Source: Arachis hypogaea (lineage: Eukaryota; Streptophyta; Magnoliopsida; Fabales; Fabaceae). Taken from it: a stretch of DNA of 64,000 nt. The notes beneath the pieces were generated by a model that worked only from the letters and a program-made list of their open reading frames with translations, had not been told where the DNA came from and did not search any database. Location of the stretch: NCBI RefSeq assembly GCF_003086295.3, contig NC_092048.1, positions 40,672,425 through 40,736,424 of the forward strand, read 5' to 3'. The number at the start of each line of letters is the position of its first letter. The stretch's first letter is position 1. The position numbers and the translations under genes are program-made. Shown one piece after another: positions 57,898 through 64,000 of this stretch.

Positions 57898-59906
57898 TGA
57901 GGGAAAATCAATTCCACACAAACTAACCGGCAAGTGTACCGGGTCGCATCAAGTAGTAAAACTCACGAAAGTGAGGTCAATCCCACAGGAATTGATGAAT
58001 CAAGCAACTTTAGTATGGTGATTAGTCTAGTTAAGCTAATATTGATGAATTGAGTGAAATTGGATTGACAGAAAGTAAATTGCAAGAAATATAAAGTGCA
58101 GAATGTAAAGAGCTTGAAAAGTAAACGGCAAGAAGCTTAAATAACTGAAACTTCAAGTGCAAGAAATTAAAAGAACTGAATCTTAAATTGCAAGGAATGT
58201 AAATAATTGAATCTCAAAGTGCAGGAAGGTAAAGGTGCAGAAACTTAAAAGGCACGGAAACTTAAATTGCATGAATTATAAAGGGAATTGGGTACATGAA
58301 ACTAAAACAGAAGTGGACAATGTAAATTGCAGTGAAATAAGAGAGATCTAAGTTGAAGAAATTCAAAGAAATTGATTCATTAGGGATTGGAGATATTATA
58401 ATCCTTCATGAATCAACTAGGTCTCAACTCCTTTCTCAATTATATGGGTAGATCTATGGCAAATTGAAATTGATTGGATCCCAATTCCTTGGTAATCCAA
58501 TCTCTCTAATCACAATCAATCTTGCCAATTCCTTGATCCAATTTTCATGAGAAGAGGTTAAGTGCATTTCTCTCATCCATAAGTCACACTAACTCTCAGG
58601 ATCTCAATTCCTCTCGAATGGTGTTGATCAAGAGAGTAGTGAAGGATAGAGCTCCAATTCTAATACAAGTGATTCCCCTTTCGAGGCTTACACAAGTATT
58701 CAATTGAATTTAACCCCCTTCTAGAGTGAGAAATTCACAATCAAAACAGAAGTTATCCTATAGCTACATAAATGAATTCAGAAGAAGAAGAATTTCATTG
58801 ATTCATTGGAATTACAATAGAGCTCCTCCCCCTAATGAATTTTGGGGTTTAGTTCATCATTGCTCTAATACAAAACAAAAAAGAAAAAGTGCAGAACATG
58901 AAGAACAGAAGGAAAATAAAATGAAATTTAAGTGCAGAGTCTCTAGCCTTCCCGATCTGCTAGCTAACCTCCTAATGAAATCAAAATTCTCCTCTATTTA
59001 TACACTCTCCAATTCAGTCTTCTAAGTACTTGGATTGGGGTTTTTGGCCTTTTTTGATGCAGGTCAGAATGGGTCTGTATTGGTACTTCAATGCAACTTC
59101 AGGAGAATGAGCGTTCTCAAAGAGAGCGCAGAGCTCATTCATCGACGCGTAAGCGTCTCCTGCGCGTGCGTGTCCTTGCTCGCTGAGTACTCATCACGCG
59201 TACGCGTGATACACGCTGGCGCGTCCCTTGGTAGCGCTCACTTTCAGAACGTAGCATTCTTGCCAAGAACGCTCCCCACGCGTACGCGTCCTTCATGCGT
59301 ATGCATGGATGTCAAATTATCAACTCCCCGCTTCCGCGTCATCCACGCGTATGCGTGCTTCTTCAAAGATGCTACACTCACGCGTATGCGTCCCTTACGC
59401 ATACGTGTCAATGGCCAAAGTTAAGTTCCAGATTTTGAAATTGTCGCGGGCTTCTTTGAAAGAGAACGTAGCATTCTTTTGTAACGAACGTTAATCACAC
59501 CTACGCGTACGCGTCACGCGCACGCGTGGATCTCCCAAAATCCTTGTTCTATGCGTGCGTGTCCTGTATGCGTACGCGTCGCTAGAGAACGTAGCGTTCT
59601 CCAAACGAACGTAGCGTTCCTCTGTCCTGCTTCTTTCTCTGTTTCTTCCTTGCATCTTTTCATCTGTCATCAATCAAACATGCAATCAAAGCCTTTCTAA
59701 AATCATAAAATTTTGCATCATTCATAATAATCACATAATTCTTGCATAAATCTCGTGATAATGCACAAAAGTAATAATGTTTGATTGAATCAAGACAAGC
59801 ATTAAATTCCAATCCAATCACTTACCTATTGCTTAAGAAATACATGAAACCTAATGAAAACAAGTAAAAATTGCTAATAAAACATGCACAAAATGACTTG
59901 TCATCA
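57898..59906 (-). repeat. 3' LTR of A7 (about 2.0 kb)
   Basis: On the - strand it starts TGATGACAAGTCATTTTGTG (59906) and ends TTTTCCCTCA (57898). The right boundary is fixed by the PPT; the left one by TG/CA rule and the break in the host ORF. Confidence 0.7.
59100..59620. repeat. Mixed palindrome cluster: ACGCGTACGCGT and GAACGTAGCGTTC
   Basis: CACGCGTACGCGTG-like motifs (59196, 59277, 59507, 59567) alternate with GAACGTAGCGTTC/GAACGTAGCATTC motifs (59250, 59464, 59586, 59605). Confidence 0.85.
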
Positions 59907-59925
59907 CAACACCAAACTTAAATCT
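59907..59925 (-). other. PPT-like motif at the A7 3' LTR
   Basis: The - strand reads ATTTAAGTTTGGTGTTG directly before the LTR start. Confidence 0.65.
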
Positions 59926-61456
59926 TGCCTGTCCCCAAGCAAGTAGTAGAAAAATGAAAGAAAACAGAAAAACATATTTGTCCTTATTTGAAAGCACTCA
60001 GTCTAGGTTCATGGGGTTTTATGCAGACTGTAATTGAAGCTCTACTTTTATTAGTTTTTCGATTTGAGATATCCTTTAAGTGCTAACCAAGGTGCTGCTG
60101 TGAAACCTTTATTTATTAATCCTTCATGTTCAATTTTTTTGTTTTTTCTTCTGCTAAGAAGCTTACACTTTTATTTGCAGCTAAGTGTTATGTGTTGCAG
60201 TAGCTTTTTAGCTTTATTTTTCAATCAACACATACACACCACAGACACTTAGCTCACAATTCATCTTAAGAACATTGGTGCCCAGCACCTCTTTGGGTTA
60301 CTAAATGCTTTGTAACTCGGTAGCTCTTGATAGTGGACTTTTGGTTGATAATCCCGGGTTAGTTAACCCAAGTTACCAAGTGTTGAAACACTCCTTAGAA
60401 CCTATTCATCCAAGCAGATCCCAGTACAATAGCACCACAGGCATGTATCTTAAGGTTCAAGCTATTGGTGTCTAGCTTTAGTATTTGTTTCTTTCATTTT
60501 TTTGTTGCCAATTCTTGGCTTTTCTTCCTTTCCTTCTTACTCTTTCTTTTTCCAAGGATCTTTATTTACCAAGATTTTACAGACAGTTCTAAGTTTATAC
60601 TTAAGAAGAACACTCTACCCTTCTTCTTTATTAGTAAGCTTGCTTGAACACTCTAGCACATACCACCACTGAACTTTATTCTCATTCCTATTAAATTGGA
60701 CACTTTTACTTTCTATTTCAATCCTTGTCTTTTATTTATGCAAAGGGACAAAACATAAATTCAAGCAAATGTGAATGAAGTATATACTTCGGCTAGATCA
60801 CTTAATTGAAAAATGAAAAGGCAGTAAATAAACATAATGTAGACTACTTAAACTAATCAAAACTACTCAGTAGGGGTGCATTTAAACTTCCAACTAAAGT
60901 ACTTCAAAGAATAAATAGTTGAGTAACAATACAACCTTTTGGCATCTTCTTGCTTAGTCCTTCATCATCCTTCTCATCTTTTGTGCTTTCCTTGCTGGTG
61001 ATGTATAGTACTTTCAAGAAGTTGAATGATTTTCTGCACTGATAGTGGAAGTTGCTTGTCCCCCAAGCACTTGAAAAATGGTTAGCATGCATGAATGTTT
61101 GCAGGCTTTTGAACTTACTTTGGTGTGTGAACACCAAACTTAGTTCTTTGCCAATGTCTCTTATGCAGCAGATTAATCACATACATGAAACCTTGTGCTT
61201 TTATTAAATAAAACAAACTATAAACTAGAAAGCAGACAATGGTTGAGTAGTTTTTCTGATTGCTTGGAGCCAGTGACCATTTATGCAGAGGGTTGAAATG
61301 TGTTTTTCATGAAATTCTTGGTGGAACACCAAACTTAGCATCTTACATTTACCCTTGAATTGTTTTGGTGTGCAACACAAAACTAAGCTCCTTACAATAC
61401 AGATAAATCTACTTAACCCTTTTATTAAAATAGCTAGGAAAAGAAAACTACCTCTA
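59926..61456 (-). other. 3' non-coding region of A7 with PPT-like repeats and hairpins
   Basis: No convincing gene. CTAAGTTTGGTGTT on the - strand recurs near 61128-61142 and 61327-61341, with a variant near 61371-61385. The first lies in the hairpin TTGGTGTGTGAACACCAA (61120-61138). Confidence 0.65.
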
Positions 61457-61474
61457 GTTGGGTTGCCTCCCAAC
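61457..61474 (-). other. Conserved hairpin after the pol stop (A7)
   Basis: The - strand reads GTTGGG-AGGCAA-CCCAAC, perfect stem, 45 nt after the stop at 61519-61521. Confidence 0.87.
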
Positions 61475-61518
61475 AAGCGCTCTTTTAATGTTATTAGCTT
61501 GACATTCTCCATTCTTGT

Positions 61519-62750
61519 TCAACTCAGCTCATGAATACTCTCCTCCTTGTTCCAAGGCACTCCCAAGTAATGCTTAGCTCTGTGACCATTTGCTGTGAAT
61601 GTGTCTTTTGTAGCTTCATTCATAAGCCCAAGGCTTCCATGTGGGGAAACCTTAGTCACCAAGTAAGGGCCAGTCCATTTGGACTTGAGTTTGCCAGAAA
61701 AAATCTTAAGCCTGGAATTATATAAGAGTACTTACTGTCCTGGTTCAAATTTTCTTTTTGAAATTTTCTTGTCATGCCACCTTTTAGCTCTCTCCTTGTA
61801 TATTTTAGCATTCTCATAAGCTTCCAATCTGAATTCATCCAGTTCATTGAGTTGCAATAGCCTTTTCTCTCCTGCTACTTGAGAGTCAAGATTGAGGAGC
61901 TTAGTGGCCCAGAAAGCTTTATGTTCGAGCTCCACAGGAAGGTGACAGGATTTGCCATAGATTAGCTGAAAAGGTGACTTTCCAATTGGAGCTTTGAATG
62001 CTATTCTATATGCCCATAAAGTATCATTCAATTTTCTTGCCCAGTCTTTTCTAGTGATCCCAACTGTCTTCTCCAAGATTCTCTTTAGTTCCCTATTTGC
62101 CAGTTCAGCCTGCCTATTAGTTTGAGGGTGGTATGGTGTTGCCACTTTATGAATTATCCCATATTTGTGGAGCAATTTTTCCATGTGTTTATTACAAAAG
62201 TGTCTGCCACCATCACTAATAAGGCCTTTAGGCACCCCATATCTGGTGAAGATGTGTCTCTTAAGAAATTTAAGGACAATTGGTGCATCACAGGTAGTTG
62301 TTGCTATGGATTCTACCCATTTGGAGACATATTTCACTGCTACCAGAATGTATTTGAAGGAATATGATGGAGGAAAGGGCCCCATAAAATCTATACCCCA
62401 GAGATCAAACAGTTCCACTTCCAAAATGAAGTTTTGAGGCATTTCATTTCTCATTGTTAGCCCTCCAACTCTTTGACATTCATTGCATTGGTGCACAAAT
62501 TCTCTAGCATCTTTGAATATGGTTGGCTAATAGAATCCACTTTGAAGCACTTTAGCAGCTGTTCTTTCTGGCCCAAAGTGTCCACCATAAGCTGAACCAT
62601 GACAGTGCCACAGTATGTCTCTCATCTCATTTTCAGGGATACACCTTCTAATCATCCCATTTGGACACCTCTTGAACAAGAAAGGCTCGTCCCACAAGAA
62701 TTTCTTGGCTTCATTAAGCAGCTTCTTCACTTGTTGTCTGATGAACTCTT
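61519..62750 (-). pseudogene. Integrase of A7, DDE intact, with stops
   Basis: His pair HCHGSAYGGHFG and Cys pair CNEC form the zinc-binding domain. The core has Asp in WGIDFMGPF, Asp in ISDGGRHF and Glu in [10 protein letters not shown]. The C-terminal [10 protein letters not shown] and KSKWTGPYLV blocks end at TGA 61519-61521. A single frame holds it all, with stops at 62527-62529 (just after SGFY) and 61732-61734 (after EPGQ). Only two nonsense codons separate it from an open frame, making it the least decayed integrase here. Confidence 0.88.
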
Positions 62751-64000
62751 GAAAAATCTTCCTTCCAACCTTGTAGTTTGCAAAATCAGCAAACCAAGGT
62801 GCTTGTTAGACTTGAAGAAGATGTTCACCTGGGAACTTCTCATTCACTGGTTGTGGTGTATCTTGATTGATCTCTTGTGGTAATCTTGACAAATGATCTA
62901 CAACTTGGTTCTCACTTCTTTTCCTATCTCTCACTTCAATGTCAAATTCTTGTAGCAGAAGCACCCACCTAATAAGTCTTGGCTTTGCATCCTGTTTAGA
63001 CATGAGATACTTGAGAGCAGCATGATCAGTATATACTACAACTTTTGAACCAATCAAGTATTGTCTAAATTTGTCAAATGTATATACAATTGCCAAGAGC
63101 TCTTTCTCTGTAGTGGTATAATTCTTTTCTGCCTCATTTAACACTTTGCTTGCATAGTATATAACATGATGCAGCTTGTCTTTTTTTTGTCCCAATACAG
63201 CACCAATTGCAACATCACTTGCATCACACATAAGTTCAAAAGGAAGTCCCCACTCTAGGGGTGTGATGATTGATGCTGTAGTGAGTTTCTTTTTCAAGGT
63301 TTCAAAGGCATGCTTGCAATTATCATCAAATATAAAAGGATTGTCAACCATTAGCAAATTGCTCAGTAGTTTTGGCTAATTTTGAAAAGTCTTTGATGAA
63401 TATTCTATAAAAACTAGCATGCCCAAAAAAACTTCTCACTGCTTTTACATTGACTGGTATAGGAAGCTTTTCTATAATCTCTATCTTAGCTTTATCAACT
63501 TCTATACCTTTGCTTGAAACCTTATGCCCAAGAACTATCCCTTCAGGAACTATGAAATGGCATTTTTCTAATTTAAGACCAGATTAGTTTCTTGGCATCT
63601 TTTCAAGACAAGAGTTAAATGATGTAAGCAAGTATCAAAGGAATTACCAAAGACAGAAAAATCATCCATAAAAACTTCTAATAATTTTTCTACCATCTCA
63701 AAAACTATGGAAAGCATACACCTTTGAAAGGTAGCAGGGGCATTGCATAGCCAAAAGGGCATCCTTCTATAGGCAAAGACTCCGAATGGACATGTGAAGG
63801 AGGTCTTCTCTTGATCCTTGGGGTCCACCAATATCTGATTGTATTCAGAGCAACCATCCAAGAAGCAGTAGTAAGCATGGCCAGCCAATCTTTTCAGCAT
63901 CTGATCAATGAAGGGAAGAGGGAAGTGATCCTTCCTTGTGGCATCATTCAGTCTTCTATAGTCAATACACATTCTCCATCCTGTCACTGTCCTTGTGGGA
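62751..64000 (-). pseudogene. RT and RNase H of A7, partial
   Basis: From the right edge: WRMCIDYRRLNDATRKDHFP, YYCFLDGCSEYNQILVD (Asp), [15 protein letters not shown] (Trp where Gly is usual in A3) and FMDDFSVFG (Asp pair intact). Indels near 63575 and 63375 put the KCHF/GIVLGHKVS stretch in another frame. RNase H follows: [15 protein letters not shown] (Asp), [12 protein letters not shown] (Glu) and [12 protein letters not shown] (Asp). A stop lies at 62806-62808. The N-terminal RT part is beyond the window. Confidence 0.88.

Larger units (their letters stand above)
57898..64000 (-). mobile_element. Athila-like element A7, 3' half (continues past the right edge)
   Basis: From right to left: RT, RNase H, integrase, hairpin, 3' non-coding region, PPT and 3' LTR, all on -. 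RT and integrase motifs are of Athila type. The 5' half is outside the window, so TSD and LTR divergence cannot be judged. AGTAA (57893-57897) is the candidate left duplication. Confidence 0.85.

Overview
This window is plant nuclear DNA made almost entirely of nested LTR retrotransposons. I infer a legume and most probably Arachis (peanut or a wild relative), because the LTR starts (TGATGAGCGGAT, TGATAAACCAC, TGATGACTTGC) and the clusters of GC-rich palindromes (ACGCGTACGCGT, GGCGTGCCACGCC, GGCGTTCAACGCC) look like Arachis repeats as I remember them. No search was run. I see no intact host gene, rRNA, tRNA or CRISPR array.

Layout. (1) 1-8267: Tat-lineage Ty3/gypsy element on +, decayed, with dual RNase H domains and an antisense, intron-bearing gene between pol and the 3' LTR. 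(2) 8268-13465: AT-rich low-copy DNA with a 170-bp MITE (exact 9-bp target duplication), a second element with long imperfect terminal inverted repeats, and a diverged tandem repeat. (3) 13466-32450: Athila-like element on + (A3), interrupted by a solo LTR (17090-18748, TSD gtaac) and by a complete non-autonomous element on - (20357-28154, TSD atggt). (4) 32451-38187: gag-protease-only element (E4) inserted into ORF3 of A3. (5) 38188-52565: second Athila-like element (A5) inserted in E4. Its 5' LTR carries solo LTR C (39533-43536, TSD tgaca), which carries solo LTR B (40422-42812, TSD gttgg). A5 has lost its reverse transcriptase by an internal deletion. (6) 52566-52806: LTR tail of another family at a rearranged junction. 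(7) 52807-56390: Ty1/copia gag fragment on -, split by an LTR+PBS stub (54069-55586). (8) 56391-57897: probable Tat-like fragment on -. (9) 57898-64000: third Athila-like element on - (A7), running off the right edge.

How the parts work together. Intact relatives would make Gag, protease, reverse transcriptase/RNase H and integrase from the genomic RNA. The Athila-like copies also carry a third ORF whose ATG sits two to three bases after a strong 3' splice site, suggesting a spliced subgenomic mRNA. The non-autonomous copies keep LTRs, PBS, PPT and a shared set of 3' structures but lack enzymes, so they would need helper proteins.

Most interesting signals: a small hairpin with compensatory changes about 40-45 nt after the last enzyme stop codon in four elements (also present in the non-autonomous one); extra copies of the polypurine-tract motif inside the 3' region of three elements; a conserved palindrome/inverted-repeat block and purine-tract hairpin in the same region; family-specific palindrome clusters at similar places in unrelated LTRs; and the spliced antisense gene of the Tat element. 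Every protein-coding copy described is broken or incomplete.
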